Below, in pieces: positions 5,780 to 5,780 of a DNA stretch of 5,780 bases; position 1 is the first letter of the stretch, and each line of letters begins with the position of its first letter. The notes beneath the pieces are model-generated. The model searched no databases. It worked only from the letters and a program-made list of their open reading frames with translations, and had not been told where the DNA came from. This DNA comes from Mageeibacillus sp. UBA1255 (GTDB taxonomy: Bacteria; Bacillota; Clostridia; UBA1212; UBA1255). Both the position numbers and the translations under genes were made by a program. The DNA is taken from assembly GCA_002308795.1 (NCBI GenBank), contig DBVV01000125.1, forward strand, positions 12,051 through 17,830. The letters run 5' to 3'.

Positions 5780-5780
5780 G

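Overview
The window looks like chromosomal DNA from a Gram-positive anaerobe of the Clostridia type, probably gut- or rumen-associated. The basis is strong GGAGG ribosome binding sites 5-7 nt from start codons, a free mix of AGG/AGA, CGC and ATA codons, intermediate base composition by eye, a sigma-A type promoter, and protein families (cytoplasmic 5'-nucleotidase-like enzyme, tributyrin-esterase-like hydrolase, DUF4091/GH123-like protein) common there. This placement is an inference; no marker gene is present.

Four genes, all on the + strand, fill almost the whole window. (1) 51-1508: calcineurin-type metallophosphatase with a C-terminal 5'-nucleotidase domain. (2) 1568-3214: acyl-CoA synthetase of the AMP-forming ANL superfamily. 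(3) 3288-4061: serine esterase of the tributyrin esterase / esterase D type. (4) 4091-5776: DUF4091 protein resembling GH123 glycosidases, with an Asp-Glu pair where the catalytic pair is expected. None has a visible signal peptide or membrane segment, so all four are predicted to be cytoplasmic.

The layout suggests three transcription units. Gene 1 has a TATAAT box at the left edge. Gene 2 has its own promoter, TTGACA-17 bp-TATCAT, whose -35 overlaps the stop codon of gene 1 and whose -10 lies in a perfect 12-bp palindrome. A strong intrinsic terminator follows gene 2. Genes 3 and 4 are tightly coupled (29-nt gap, or an ATGA overlap if an upstream start is used) and could jointly remove acyl groups and sugars from imported glycans. 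No single pathway clearly links all four genes.

The most unusual feature is a degenerate heptamer repeat (consensus RTKGCAA) in the same orientation at both ends of the window. At the left it forms the leader and merges into the ribosome binding site of gene 1. At the right it is translated and forms the last ~19 residues of gene 4. Genes 1-3 and gene 4 also differ in codon choice. I see no RNA genes, insertion sequences, CRISPR arrays or defence system, and no gap between genes exceeds 75 bases.
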